NCBI GenBank assembly: GCA_026388155.1
Contig: JAPLKI010000010.1
Location: 186,001 to 250,000, forward strand
Length of the DNA: 64,000 nt
Direction of reading: 5' to 3'
Origin: Elusimicrobiota bacterium
Lineage (GTDB): Bacteria > Elusimicrobiota > Elusimicrobia > Elusimicrobiales > UBA9959
Part shown: in pieces, positions 23,789 to 33,047 of the stretch
Layout of the letters: the number at the start of each line of letters is the position of its first letter
Numbering within the stretch: position 1 is the first letter of the stretch
Position numbers and translations under genes: made by a program
The notes under the pieces: generated by a model
The model's input: the letters and a program-made list of their open reading frames with translations, nothing else
The model's database searches: none
Told to the model about the DNA's origin: nothing

Positions 23789-25246
23789 ATGAAAATTCTC
23801 ATTGCCGCAAGCGAGGCTTTCCCTTTCGCCAAAACCGGCGGGCTGGCGGATGTGGTGGGCGCGCTTTCCCAGGTGTTTTCCCGGACCGAGGATACGGAGG
23901 TGGCGCTTTTTCTGCCCAAATACCGCAATGTCGGCGGCGGGGCGTTTTCGCTTAAAGCCGTTGGCGGCAGTTTCCTGATCCCGATGTCCGGCCGAGTTGA
24001 AACGGCCACCATGTCCCAGGTACAGTGGGGCCGTGTGTCGGTCTATTTCATCGAAAACCGCAAATATTTTGACAGGCCAGGTATGTACCGGGCTAATTTC
24101 GGAGATTACGAAGACAATGATGAAAGGTTTATTTTCTTTTCCCGCGCCGTGCTTGAGGGGGCGAAGTTTATAGGTTTCAAGCCCGATGTCATTCATTGTC
24201 ACGACTGGCAGACGGGGCTTGTAAGCGCCTATCTTAAAACCATTTACCGCATAGATTCCTTCTTCTCCAAAACCGCCGCGATATTCACCATAAACAACAT
24301 CGCCTACCAGGGGATGTTCCCCAAGGAAACCCTTTTAAAAGCCGGGCTCTCATGGGCGGATTTCACGCCCGACAAGCTCGAGTTTTACGGCGGGATGAAC
24401 TTTATGAAAGCGGGGCTCGTATTCTCGGACATTCTCACCACAGTCAGCCCCACTTACGCGAGCGAAATCCAGTTCAGACCCGATTTCGGCAAGGGGCTGG
24501 AGGGCGTTCTACGGGCGCGAACCACGGATCTCTTCGGCGTCCTGAACGGCATAGACGAGGAAATATGGGACCCCGCCACCGACACATTCCTGGAGCGCGG
24601 CTACGATATAAAAAGTTTCCAGCGGGGCAAGGCCGCGGCCAAAAAAGCTCTTCAGCGGGAGCTGGGCCTTGAGGAAAACAAAGATTTGATACTTGCGGGT
24701 GCGGTATCGCGCCTGGATCAGCAAAAAGGGCTGGATGTCCTGTACAAAGTGATGCAAGAGCACCTGGGAAAAATACAGTTCGTAGTGCTTGGCGCGGGCG
24801 ATCCGGGGCTTACCGAGGCCTTCTCAAACCTGGCCAAGGCCGAGCCTAAAAAAGTGTTTTTTGAAACAGGTTTCCATGAAAGCCTGGCGCACAGGATATA
24901 CGCCGCCTCCGATATTTTCGTGATGCCCTCCCGCTTTGAACCCTGCGGGCTCTCGCAGATGATAGCCATGCGCTACGGAGCGCTTCCGGTGGTAACGCGC
25001 ACCGGCGGACTTAAAGACACCGTCAGCTATAACGGCGAGCCTAAAGACTCAAACGGGTTCGCCATTGACAACGCGGATGAAGGTGAGCTTAGATCCGTGC
25101 TGGGCCACATTATCTCGCTTTACGGCTGGCGGGAAAACTGGGACACTATGGTAAGGAACGCCATGAAAAGCGATTTTTCCTGGACCAGGTCCGCGCAGGA
25201 GTATTTGAAACTTTTTAATATCGCTTATCAGAAGAAGCAGTTGTAA
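23789..25246 (+). CDS. glgA: Glycogen synthase (ADP-glucose)
   Basis: 485 residues. Extends alpha-1,4-glucan from ADP-glucose; GT5. The N-terminal KTGGLADVVGAL motif, HCHDWQTGLV, the NNIAYQG segment and the C-terminal GT domain LVLGAGDPGL (here VVLGAGDPGL) and PSRFEPCGLSQMIAMRYG are classical. ATG preceded by a hairpin repeat. Together with the GT4 enzyme at 25.7 kb it gives two routes from ADP-glucose to glucan. Confidence 0.94.
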   Translation: MKILIAASEAFPFAKTGGLADVVGALSQVFSRTEDTEVALFLPKYRNVGGGAFSLKAVGGSFLIPMSGRVETATMSQVQWGRVSVYFIENRKYFDRPGMYRANFGDYEDNDERFIFFSRAVLEGAKFIGFKPDVIHCHDWQTGLVSAYLKTIYRIDSFFSKTAAIFTINNIAYQGMFPKETLLKAGLSWADFTPDKLEFYGGMNFMKAGLVFSDILTTVSPTYASEIQFRPDFGKGLEGVLRARTTDLFGVLNGIDEEIWDPATDTFLERGYDIKSFQRGKAAAKKALQRELGLEENKDLILAGAVSRLDQQKGLDVLYKVMQEHLGKIQFVVLGAGDPGLTEAFSNLAKAEPKKVFFETGFHESLAHRIYAASDIFVMPSRFEPCGLSQMIAMRYGALPVVTRTGGLKDTVSYNGEPKDSNGFAIDNADEGELRSVLGHIISLYGWRENWDTMVRNAMKSDFSWTRSAQEYLKLFNIAYQKKQL

Positions 25247-25251
25247 GGGCA

Positions 25252-25286
25252 GCAAATAGCGATTAGCGAATAGCGAGCAGGGGATG
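25252..25286 (+). repeat. Single-arm heptad repeat after glgA
   Basis: AGCAAAT, AGCGATT, AGCGAAT, AGCGAGC in tandem, no paired arm. Same word family as the copy at 23.7 kb. Confidence 0.6.
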
Positions 25287-25311
25287 AAATATCTGATTAT
25301 CGGAGGGGATT

Positions 25312-25662
25312 ATGGGTATCCTGACTAAAATTTTCGGCGGAACAGAAAAACGGAAAGGGACAAACGGAACCGCGCTGCTCGAGGCGTTCGTCATGAAAGT
25401 GGACAGGGATATATTCCCCGTTATTGGGCGGGGAGTGGTGGTGAAGGGCACCGTTGAAAGCGGGACTATTTCTTCCGGCGACAAGGTCTGCCTTACAACT
25501 AAAACCGGCAATAAGATAGTCTGCGGCGCGGATATCCAGGCCGGGGGCGAAGGAAAAGGATCCTCTCAGACGGCTTCGGCGGGTATGGTAATAGCGCTGC
25601 TGCTTAAATGCGCGGACTACCGCGACATCGAAGAAGGCACGGTGATCTCCGGACGCCCTTAA
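25312..25662 (+). CDS. Free-standing EF-Tu domain II-like protein
   Basis: 116 residues. The core reads like domain II of translation GTPases: FPVIGRGVVVKGTVESGTISSGDKV, then a closing MVIALLLKCADYRDIEEGTVI, close to EF-Tu's GRG-TVVTGRVE and LLRG-KREDI-RG blocks. There is no G domain or P-loop. Such small barrel proteins are known but without clear function; it may bind RNA, tRNA ends or another protein. Good GGAGG site before the ATG. It sits between two glucan synthases, which may be coincidence. Confidence 0.65.
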   Translation: MGILTKIFGGTEKRKGTNGTALLEAFVMKVDRDIFPVIGRGVVVKGTVESGTISSGDKVCLTTKTGNKIVCGADIQAGGEGKGSSQTASAGMVIALLLKCADYRDIEEGTVISGRP

Positions 25663-25730
25663 GCAATCGGGCTGTCGAAATTGCGGGAGCTGCCTCGCCG
25701 TTCAGCCGCCTGGCTGCTTAGGAGGTTTGC

Positions 25731-26930
25731 ATGAAAGTGGTCTTCTATACTAACGAATATCCTCCCTACACTTATGGCGGCGCGGGGGTCGCGGTGGAGT
25801 ACCTCACTCGCGAACTCGCCAAGCTCATGGACGTGGAAGTGCGCTGTTTCGGCGATCAGCGCGCGAAGCGGCCGCACCTTGAGGTTACAGGTTTCAGCCC
25901 CTGGGCGGAACTGGCCAAAGGCGCACATAAAGGTTTTGACAAGGCTCTTGAAGCTTTAAGCGTCAATCTGCAGTTCTGCAAGAATAATACGGCCGACATC
26001 GTCCACTGTCACACCTGGTACACTAATCTGGGAGGGTTCTTCGCGAAGGTCCTGCACAACATCCCCTTCGTAATGACCACCCACTCGCTTGAGCCGCTGC
26101 GGCCCTGGAAGAGGGAGCAGTTGGGCCGCGCCTACGACCTCAGCAGTTGGATAGAGGAGAACGCGGTGCGTTCAGCCGACGCCGTTATCGCGGTTTCTCA
26201 GGGCATGAAAGACGATATCCTTTCCTGCTACGACGTTCCCGCCTCCAAAATACATGTCATCCACAACGGCATAGACCTCGCCGAGTATCGCCGGAGCAAC
26301 AGCGTCAAAGCCCTCCGCCGCTGGGGGGTGAACCCGGACAAGCCCTATGTTCTTTTCGTCGGGCGCATAACAAGGCAGAAGGGCATCATCCACCTTGTAA
26401 ATGCCATCTCTCATATAGACCCGGAAGCGCAGATCGTTCTCTGCGCCGGGGCGCCTGACACAAAAGAAATAGCGGCCGAGATGGAAGCCCGAGTCGCAAA
26501 GATACAGAAGACGCGCAAGAATGTCATCTGGATACAGAAGATGCTTCCCAAAAATGAAATTATCGAACTCTACAGCCATGCCGCGGTTTTCTGCTGCCCG
26601 TCTATTTACGAGCCTTTCGGTATAATTAATGTGGAGGCTATGGCCTGCGGCACTCCGGTAGTGGCCTCGGCCGTGGGCGGCATCTGTGAGGTGGTGGTTC
26701 CGGAACGGACCGGACTGCTGGTGCCTTTCGCGGCGCGCCGGGACGGCACCTATGAACCGCGGAATCCCGAAAAATTCTCCCGTGACCTCGCCGTTGCGCT
26801 CAACAGGGTGCTGCGTCAGCCGTCTCTGCGGAGCAGGTTCGCGGAACTTGGCCGCCGCCGCGCCGAAACGCACTTCAGTTGGGCCGGCGTCGCCAAAAAA
26901 ACGCACGCCCTTTACCGGCGTCTGGTCTAA
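25731..26930 (+). CDS. GT4 glycosyltransferase, GlgM/GlgA (actinobacterial-type) like
   Basis: 399 residues. Reads as the TIGR02149-like group: TNEYPPYTYGGAGVAVEYLTREL, HCHTWYTNLGGFFAK, FVGRITRQKGIIHLV and PSIYEPFGIINVEAMACGTPVVAS. In mycobacteria such an enzyme (GlgM) joins ADP-glucose and glucose-1-phosphate into maltose-1-phosphate, the substrate of GlgE. GlgE lies 2 kb on, which supports that role, but older annotations call this family glycogen synthase. AGGAGG seven bases before the start. Confidence 0.75.
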   Translation: MKVVFYTNEYPPYTYGGAGVAVEYLTRELAKLMDVEVRCFGDQRAKRPHLEVTGFSPWAELAKGAHKGFDKALEALSVNLQFCKNNTADIVHCHTWYTNLGGFFAKVLHNIPFVMTTHSLEPLRPWKREQLGRAYDLSSWIEENAVRSADAVIAVSQGMKDDILSCYDVPASKIHVIHNGIDLAEYRRSNSVKALRRWGVNPDKPYVLFVGRITRQKGIIHLVNAISHIDPEAQIVLCAGAPDTKEIAAEMEARVAKIQKTRKNVIWIQKMLPKNEIIELYSHAAVFCCPSIYEPFGIINVEAMACGTPVVASAVGGICEVVVPERTGLLVPFAARRDGTYEPRNPEKFSRDLAVALNRVLRQPSLRSRFAELGRRRAETHFSWAGVAKKTHALYRRLV

Positions 26931-27024
26931 TATCATTCCTAAAGCATTGCAATATGGAGGAGTTCTGAAAAGCCGGCATATTGAAGCCCGCCTCCCGCGT
27001 GCGGCACTGCCAGAAAAAAAGGAA

Positions 27025-28872
27025 ATGCCTGCCAGTCTTGGCGCGCGTTACTTAGGCTCAGGCCGTTGCGAATTTTTAGTATGGGCTTCGCGGGCTAAGC
27101 GAGTCCAGCTGCATCTTATTGCCCCCCGCCGTAAACTGATTCCTATGGTTACGGACGGCTCCGGTTATCACTGGACGGTCCTTTTGGATGTGAAGCCGGG
27201 TACGGAATATAGCTTTCGCCTCGATAGCGGTCTTGAAAGGCCCGACCCGGCCTCCCGCTGTCAGCCACACGGCGTCCACGGCCCCTCCGCGGTAGTGGAC
27301 CCGGCGTATAACTGGAAGGACAAAACCTGGAAAGGTCTGCCTATTGAGCGCTTTGTCATCTATGAACTGCACACAGGGACCTTCTCCCCCGAGGGAACCT
27401 TTGCCGGAATCATCCCCTGGCTGGATACCCTCAAAGACCTGGGCGTGACCGTTCTGGAAATTATGCCGGTGGCGCAATTTCCCGGCGCGCGCAACTGGGG
27501 ATATGACGGGGTGTATCCTTTCGCGGCGCAACAGTCCTACGGCGGCGCGCCTGAACTCAAGCGCCTGATAGATGCCTGTCATCAGCGGGGGCTCGCCGTA
27601 ATGCTGGATGTCGTATACAACCACATGGGCCCTGAGGGGAATTACCTGCGGGATTTCGGGCCTTATTTCACGCGTAAATACCGGACGCCGTGGGGGGAAT
27701 CGCTCAATTTCGACGGCCCGGCCTCCGGCGAAGTGCGCCGCTTCTTTAGTGAAAGCGCCATGCGCTGGCTGGATGAGTTCCATATTGACGCGCTGCGCCT
27801 TGACGCCGTCGACGCCATACGCGACTGTTCCGCCAGGCATTTTGTGGGGGAGCTTGTTGTGGCCGCGCGCGAAATAGGCCGCGCTCAGGGCCGCCGGATA
27901 CAGATAATCGCGGAGAGCGGCCTTAACGATCCGCGCGTTATCCGGCCTCTTGCCGACGGCGGCTGGGGCTGCGACGCGCAGTACTGCAGGGATTTTCATC
28001 ATTCCCTGCATGTCGCGCTGACCGGCGAACGCTCGGGGCAATACAGGGATTTTGCGGGGCTGAGCGATCTGGCCCGTTCATACCGCGACGCCTTCGTTTA
28101 TACCGGCCAGTATTCGGCTTACAGGCGGCGGAACCACGGCCGCAGCGCGGCCGGCAGGCCCGCTTCGCAGTTCCTCGTTTTCGCACAGGAACACGACGAG
28201 GCGGGCAACAGGCCTTTCGGCGAGCGTCTGGCCGCTTTAGCGGATTTTGAAACTCTTAAACTTGCGGCCGGCGCGGTGGCTCTGTCATCCTTCATTCCGT
28301 ACATGTTCATGGGCGAAGAATACGGGGAGAAGGCGCCGTTCCTTTATTTCACCAGCCATTCCGACAAGCGGCTCGCCGAAGCCGTTCGCATAGGGCGGCG
28401 CAAGGAATTTAATTCATTTGCGCGTAAAGGGGAGATCCCGGATCCTAACGACGAGAAGACCTTTCTGCGTTCCCGGCTTGACCAGGGGTTGCGCCGCAAA
28501 GGGCGGCACGCCCTCCTGCAGAATTTCTACCGCCGCCTCTATGCTCTGCGCCGGGAACACCCGGCGCTTGCCCGGCCTGACCGGGAGAATCTTGACGTTA
28601 CGCTATATGAGAAGGCCGGAGCCCTTGCGGTGCGGCGCCGGTCCGGAAACGACGAGGCGGTTTTTATACTGCATTTCGCAAAGAAGCCCGGCCGCTTAAA
28701 GCTGGAACTGCCCGGCGGAACCTGGATAAAACTTTTGGATTCGGCCGAGGCGAAATGGGGAGGCCCCGGCAGTAAAGCCGCCCGGCGCATTGCCGGGACT
28801 CAAGTGGAAATGCCCCTGGCGCCGCTTTGCGTAGTGCTTTACGGTAAAGAGATTTCAGCGATAAAGAATTGA
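27025..28872 (+). CDS. treZ: Malto-oligosyltrehalose trehalohydrolase
   Basis: 615 residues from ATG 27025. Releases trehalose from malto-oligosyltrehalose. GH13: N-terminal CBM48-like ARYLGSGRCEFLVWASRA, then WGYDGVYPFAAQ, the nucleophile region LRLDAVDAI, the acid IIAESGLND and FAQEHDEAGNRPFGERL, which is TreZ-like (QxHDxxGNR). The longer open frame upstream overlaps the glycosyltransferase in another frame. A GGAGGA followed by CTG (26965) is a less likely start. No treY is in the window, so the substrate supplier is elsewhere or the enzyme branches or debranches instead. Confidence 0.82.
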   Translation: MPASLGARYLGSGRCEFLVWASRAKRVQLHLIAPRRKLIPMVTDGSGYHWTVLLDVKPGTEYSFRLDSGLERPDPASRCQPHGVHGPSAVVDPAYNWKDKTWKGLPIERFVIYELHTGTFSPEGTFAGIIPWLDTLKDLGVTVLEIMPVAQFPGARNWGYDGVYPFAAQQSYGGAPELKRLIDACHQRGLAVMLDVVYNHMGPEGNYLRDFGPYFTRKYRTPWGESLNFDGPASGEVRRFFSESAMRWLDEFHIDALRLDAVDAIRDCSARHFVGELVVAAREIGRAQGRRIQIIAESGLNDPRVIRPLADGGWGCDAQYCRDFHHSLHVALTGERSGQYRDFAGLSDLARSYRDAFVYTGQYSAYRRRNHGRSAAGRPASQFLVFAQEHDEAGNRPFGERLAALADFETLKLAAGAVALSSFIPYMFMGEEYGEKAPFLYFTSHSDKRLAEAVRIGRRKEFNSFARKGEIPDPNDEKTFLRSRLDQGLRRKGRHALLQNFYRRLYALRREHPALARPDRENLDVTLYEKAGALAVRRRSGNDEAVFILHFAKKPGRLKLELPGGTWIKLLDSAEAKWGGPGSKAARRIAGTQVEMPLAPLCVVLYGKEISAIKN

Positions 28873-28879
28873 TAACAGT

Positions 28880-28992
28880 GCAGAGATTACGGCGATGGGT
28901 AAGAGATGACGGCGGTAGTTTAAAGAATATTAGATTAACGAATTGTTAGTTCATCGTTGTAATCGTGTTGTTTTATCGCTGTAATCTCTTTT
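28880..28992 (+). repeat. Heptad-like inverted repeat before glgE
   Basis: CAGAGATTACGGCGATGGG and ATCGTTGTAATCG, TTATCGCTGTAATCTC on the far side pair. Same words as the copy at 15.2 kb. Confidence 0.5.
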
Positions 28993-29004
28993 CATGGAGG
29001 AATT

Positions 29005-31044
29005 ATGCCGAAAAAATCCGAGAAAATCGTTAAGTGCGCGGCGGTGACAAAAACTACTTTTCCGGAGAATCCCCGGCGCGTCGTTATTGAGAATGTCCGG
29101 CCTGAAATAGACGGAGGACTGTTTCCCATCAAGCGCGTTACTGGCGACCAGGTTTGTGTTGAAGCGGACATTTTTACGGACGGTCATGACGAATTGGCAT
29201 GCTTCCTGCTTTACCGCAGGGAGAACGACTCAATATGGACACAGGTTCCGATGCGGCCGCTGGGCAATGACCGCTGGCGGGCTGAATTTAAGGTGACGGA
29301 ATTGGGTTCGTACCGCTACACTGTCCAGGGCCGCATTGACCACTTTACTACATGGCTGAGGGATTTAAAAAAACGGCTGGACGCCGGGCAGGACGCCCGC
29401 CTGGAACTGCCGGCCGGCGCCGAACTCATCGCCGCGGCCGCGGCCAGGGCTGTTGCAGTTAAAGCTGATGCCAGGCAGCTTAAAAAATTGGCGCGGGACC
29501 TTAAAGCCGGCGGCGACCCGCGCGCTTTGGCGAAGCGTCTTTCGGACCCGGAAGCGGGCGCTTTAGTCTCCCGCTGGGGCGCCGACAACGATTTTGTCCG
29601 TTCCGGGCGCGAGCTTGAGATCTGGGTGGACCGCGTAACAGCCCGTTTCGGCGCGTGGTATGAACTGTTCCCCCGTTCCTGCTCTTCCAGGCCGGGTCGG
29701 CACGGTTCTTTCAAGGACCTTATTGCGCGGCTGCCCTACATCGCTGAAATGGGTTTTGACGTGCTCTACCTGCCGCCCATCCATCCCGTAGGCGGTACCA
29801 ACCGCAAGGGAAAAAATAACACCTTATCGGCGAGGCCGGGCGAGCCGGGCAGCCCCTGGGCTATCGGCGATAAAACCGGCGGCCATAAAGCCGTACATAC
29901 GGAGTTAGGGACTTTGCAGGACTTCCGGCGGCTGGTCGCGGCGGCTAAAGAAAAGGGTTTGGAAGTAGCCCTGGACATTGCTTTGCAGTGTTCGCCCGAC
30001 CATCCCTGGCTGCGCGAGCATCCGGAGTGGTTCCGGCGGCGGCCGGACGGGAGCCTGCGTTACGCCGAGAACCCTCCGAAGAAATATGAAGATATTTATC
30101 CGCTGGATTTTGCCTGCCGGGATTGGCGGCCTTTATGGGAGGAGGTCAAAAGCGTATTCCAGTTCTGGATGGCGCAGGGAGTGCGGATCTTTCGCGTTGA
30201 CAACCCGCATACCAAGCCCTTCGTGTTCTGGGAGTGGCTCATCCGGGAGCTGAGGCGCGAGAACCCCGACCTTATTTTCCTTGCCGAGGCTTTTACCCGG
30301 CCCAGGGTGATGGGCCGTCTGGCCAAGGCGGGTTTCAGCCAGTCCTACAACTATTTTCCCTGGCGCAATTCCAAACGGGAGCTGGAAAGCTATTTCACCG
30401 AACTGACACGCACCGAGGTGAGCGAGTTTCTCCGGCCGAACTTGTGGCCCAACACGCCTGATATTCTTACGGAGTATCTGCAGTCCGGCGGGCGTCCGGC
30501 CTTTATGATACGCCACGTTCTTGCGGCCACGCTTGGCGCCAGCTACGGGATATATGGTCCGGCATTCGAGCTGTGCGAGCGTATACCCCGGAGCCCCGGC
30601 CACGAGGAGTACCTGAATTCCGAGAAGTACGAGATAAAGAACTGGGACATAAACCGGGCGGACAGCATACATGAGCTTATCGCGCGCGTAAACCGCATTC
30701 GCCGGGAGAATACGGCGCTGCACAACGACGCGAGCCTGCGGTTCTTCCACGTGGACAACGAGCAGCTGATATGTTATGGCAAACAGTCCGGCAGCAACCT
30801 GATAGTGACGGTGGTTAATCTGGACCCTAACTACAAGCAATCCGGCTGGGTGGAACTGCCTTTCCGGGAGTTCGGTCTGGCGGTTGACAGGCCGTATCAG
30901 ATGCACGATCTGCTGGCGGACCGGCATTTCCTGTGGAGGGGGGCGAAGAATTATGTGGAGCTCGATCCAAAAGTGTGTCCGGCCCACATCTTCCGCCTGC
31001 GCCGCTATGTCAGGACCGAACAGGACTTTGATTATTTTCTGTAA
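29005..31044 (+). CDS. glgE: Alpha-1,4-glucan:maltose-1-phosphate maltosyltransferase
   Basis: 679 residues. Transfers maltosyl units from maltose-1-phosphate to glucan ends. RVVIENVRPEIDGGLFPIKR is the diagnostic N-terminus. The GH13 core has VLYLPPIHPVGGTNRKGKNN, the nucleophile in FRVDNPHTKP, the acid in IFLAEAFTRP and the third acid in the region before PDILTEYLQ. Length and order match the family. GGAGG lies before the ATG. Together with the GlgM-like enzyme it makes a GlgE pathway; treS and pep2 are not seen, which fits the GlgM route to maltose-1-phosphate. Confidence 0.95.
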   Translation: MPKKSEKIVKCAAVTKTTFPENPRRVVIENVRPEIDGGLFPIKRVTGDQVCVEADIFTDGHDELACFLLYRRENDSIWTQVPMRPLGNDRWRAEFKVTELGSYRYTVQGRIDHFTTWLRDLKKRLDAGQDARLELPAGAELIAAAAARAVAVKADARQLKKLARDLKAGGDPRALAKRLSDPEAGALVSRWGADNDFVRSGRELEIWVDRVTARFGAWYELFPRSCSSRPGRHGSFKDLIARLPYIAEMGFDVLYLPPIHPVGGTNRKGKNNTLSARPGEPGSPWAIGDKTGGHKAVHTELGTLQDFRRLVAAAKEKGLEVALDIALQCSPDHPWLREHPEWFRRRPDGSLRYAENPPKKYEDIYPLDFACRDWRPLWEEVKSVFQFWMAQGVRIFRVDNPHTKPFVFWEWLIRELRRENPDLIFLAEAFTRPRVMGRLAKAGFSQSYNYFPWRNSKRELESYFTELTRTEVSEFLRPNLWPNTPDILTEYLQSGGRPAFMIRHVLAATLGASYGIYGPAFELCERIPRSPGHEEYLNSEKYEIKNWDINRADSIHELIARVNRIRRENTALHNDASLRFFHVDNEQLICYGKQSGSNLIVTVVNLDPNYKQSGWVELPFREFGLAVDRPYQMHDLLADRHFLWRGAKNYVELDPKVCPAHIFRLRRYVRTEQDFDYFL

Positions 31045-31045
31045 C

Positions 31046-31145
31046 TGCCCGGCTGGAATAGGCTGTGGATTAGTGTGGAGCCAGGCAAACATCCTCTATT
31101 CTTTGCGTTCTTTATCGCTACACTAGCTTCAGCCTGCAGCCTAAA
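31046..31145 (+). repeat. Weak heptad-arm repeat after glgE
   Basis: GGCTGTGGATTAGTGTGGAG on the left and CGCTACACTAGCTTCAGCC on the right are partly complementary. Degenerate copy. Confidence 0.35.
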
Positions 31146-31167
31146 CAACCCGGGTGGTTGCTGAAAG

Positions 31168-31698
31168 ATGTATTTTCAAGCATGGGGAAAAATGTCCGAA
31201 GATTTAGAGCTAACTAAAAAAAAGTTTGTAAACAGATTGGCGTTGTCCGCTGTGATACTCGGCGGAGCGTTAAATCTTATCCCGAAAATTATTTTCTTCT
31301 GGCAGCCCGATAATGGATTTAAGCTTGATCTAAAAAATTTCGCGTGCATATTGTTCTGGTGGTTTTATTTGTCAATACCATTCATCATGTTGGCGGTCGT
31401 TGTAAAATTTGTTTTGCGCCGCTCAAACATGGGGCAGCGTGCGTTTTTTATGCGGATGTCGGGGATCGCCGGCGCGTTCGCTTTTATGCAGGCGTTTTAT
31501 TTTATTTATGACAAGTATTTTTGTTCGGGGCGGGGAGCGGACATAATACTTTACGCCTTATATGCTTTTTCGCCTCTTTTGAATATACTGGTATTGCCGT
31601 TCGGTTATTTTATTGGATTTTTTTCGGCCTACATTTTTTGCATATTTTACGGGAAAAAGCAGCTTTCGGAAGGCTTAAGGCTTAGGGCTGAAGACTGA
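31168..31698 (+). CDS. Membrane protein of unknown function
   Basis: 176 residues with four hydrophobic segments and charged loops (VVVKFVLRRSNMGQRAF). The first 20 residues are polar. ATG 31192 after GGGGAAAA is an alternative start. I do not recognise the family. Likely inner membrane. It sits between repeats, alone. Confidence 0.6.
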   Translation: MYFQAWGKMSEDLELTKKKFVNRLALSAVILGGALNLIPKIIFFWQPDNGFKLDLKNFACILFWWFYLSIPFIMLAVVVKFVLRRSNMGQRAFFMRMSGIAGAFAFMQAFYFIYDKYFCSGRGADIILYALYAFSPLLNILVLPFGYFIGFFSAYIFCIFYGKKQLSEGLRLRAED

Positions 31699-31745
31699 AG
31701 TCGGGAAAATTCCCCCGTAAGCCTTCAGCTATAAACAGGACCTAA
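31676..31745 (+). repeat. Heptad-arm hairpin repeat
   Basis: GGCTTAGGGCTGAAGACTGAAG and TAAGCCTTCAGC flank a CGGGAAAATTCCCCCG hairpin; the left side overlaps the end of the preceding gene. Confidence 0.5.
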
Positions 31746-31759
31746 AAAAGGAGCGTTAT

Positions 31760-32962
31760 ATGCCGATACTTTCACGGATTCAACTTGAAAAATACGCGGA
31801 TGTGCTTATATGGGGTCTTAAAACCGCGCGGCCGGGGTTTAAAAAATACGACGCCATACTTATCCGCTGCGACCTTGAAGGCCGCGAGCTTGGAGAGGTG
31901 GTGAACCGCAAGCTTGTGCAGGCCGGATACAATGTCACTTTCCGCTTCCTGATGAGCCCGCGGCTGGAGCGCGGCTTTTATGAATTTTCAGACAACAGGC
32001 AGCGCGCTTTTGTGGCGGCCGGGGAAAAAGAATTTTCCGCTTCCCTGAACGGCAATATTTATATTAACGCGCCGGCTTCGCTTACAAATCTTAAAGGCAT
32101 AGACACCGGACGGCAGTCCCAGGTGGCCATAGCAAGAAAGCCGCTCCGCGACCTGATGACCAAAAACGAGGAAAAAGGTAAATTCGGCTGGACGCTTTGC
32201 ACTTATCCTACTGAAGAACTGGCCCGTCAGGCCGGGCTCTCCGTTAAGGAATACGCGGCCCAGATAACCAAGGCCTGCTTCCTGGGAGAAAAGGATCCGG
32301 CTAAAAAATGGGCGGAAATTTACAAAGATTCCATGGCTATAAAAAAATGGCTCGCGGGCCTGAATATAGACACCATCCGCACTGAGTCCAAATCCATGGA
32401 CTTTGAAGTGAAAGTGGGCGAAATGAGGCGCTTCCTGGGAGTGAGCGGGCATAACATACCGTCTTTTGAAATATTCACATCGCCGGACTGGCGCGGCACT
32501 AAAGGCGTATATTTCGCGAATCTCCCCGCCTTTCGCGGCGGAAATTATGTGGAGAACATCCGCCTGGAGTTTAAGGCAGGCCGCGCGGTAAAGATCTCGG
32601 CCAAAAAAGGCGATGAATACGTTAAAAAAATAATGGCCACCGACAATGGCGCCTCTCAGATCGGCGAATACTCGCTTACCGACCGCCGCTTCTCCCGGAT
32701 AGACAGGTTTATGGCCGACACGCTGTTTGATGAAAACTACGGCGGCAAGCACGGCAACTGCCATGTGGCAGTCGGCGACTCCTACTCCGACACCTACGCC
32801 GGAGATGTCTCAAAGCTTACCAAAGAAAAAAAAGCGGAACTGGGCTACAACAACTCGGCCGTGCACTGGGATATGATCAACACCGAAGATAAAAAAGTGA
32901 CCGCCGCGCTTAAGAACGGCAAAAAGGTCGCCATCTACGAAAAGGGACAGTTTAAATACTAA
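31760..32962 (+). CDS. M29 metallo-aminopeptidase
   Basis: 400 residues. Removes N-terminal residues, with a dinuclear metal centre. The family pattern is present: IPSFEIFTSPDWRGTKG (metal Glu), GEYSLTDRRFSRI, then LFDENYGGKHGNCHVAVGDSY and NNSAVHWDMI (His, Asp ligands). Cytoplasmic, no signal. AAGGAG precedes the start by about ten bases. Suggests peptide use together with the M32 enzyme. Confidence 0.92.
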   Translation: MPILSRIQLEKYADVLIWGLKTARPGFKKYDAILIRCDLEGRELGEVVNRKLVQAGYNVTFRFLMSPRLERGFYEFSDNRQRAFVAAGEKEFSASLNGNIYINAPASLTNLKGIDTGRQSQVAIARKPLRDLMTKNEEKGKFGWTLCTYPTEELARQAGLSVKEYAAQITKACFLGEKDPAKKWAEIYKDSMAIKKWLAGLNIDTIRTESKSMDFEVKVGEMRRFLGVSGHNIPSFEIFTSPDWRGTKGVYFANLPAFRGGNYVENIRLEFKAGRAVKISAKKGDEYVKKIMATDNGASQIGEYSLTDRRFSRIDRFMADTLFDENYGGKHGNCHVAVGDSYSDTYAGDVSKLTKEKKAELGYNNSAVHWDMINTEDKKVTAALKNGKKVAIYEKGQFKY

Positions 32963-33045
32963 AGCGTATAGGGGCTAGCGTATAGAGGTTAGGGAAGGAG
33001 TTCCTTGCCACCCCTAGTACCCTCACCCCTAGCCCCTGACCCCTA
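32962..33045 (+). repeat. Heptad-arm hairpin repeat before the nucleotide-transporter-like gene
   Basis: AGCGTATAGGGGCTAGCG with GAGGTTAGGG, and CACCCCTAGCCCCTGACCCC, pair around AAGGAGTTCCTT. Confidence 0.65.
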
Positions 33046-33047
33046 CT

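Noticed and set aside
26686-27024. Longer N-terminus of TreZ
   Set aside because: It overlaps the GT4 gene in another frame and does not look like TreZ; the family N-terminus begins at 27025.
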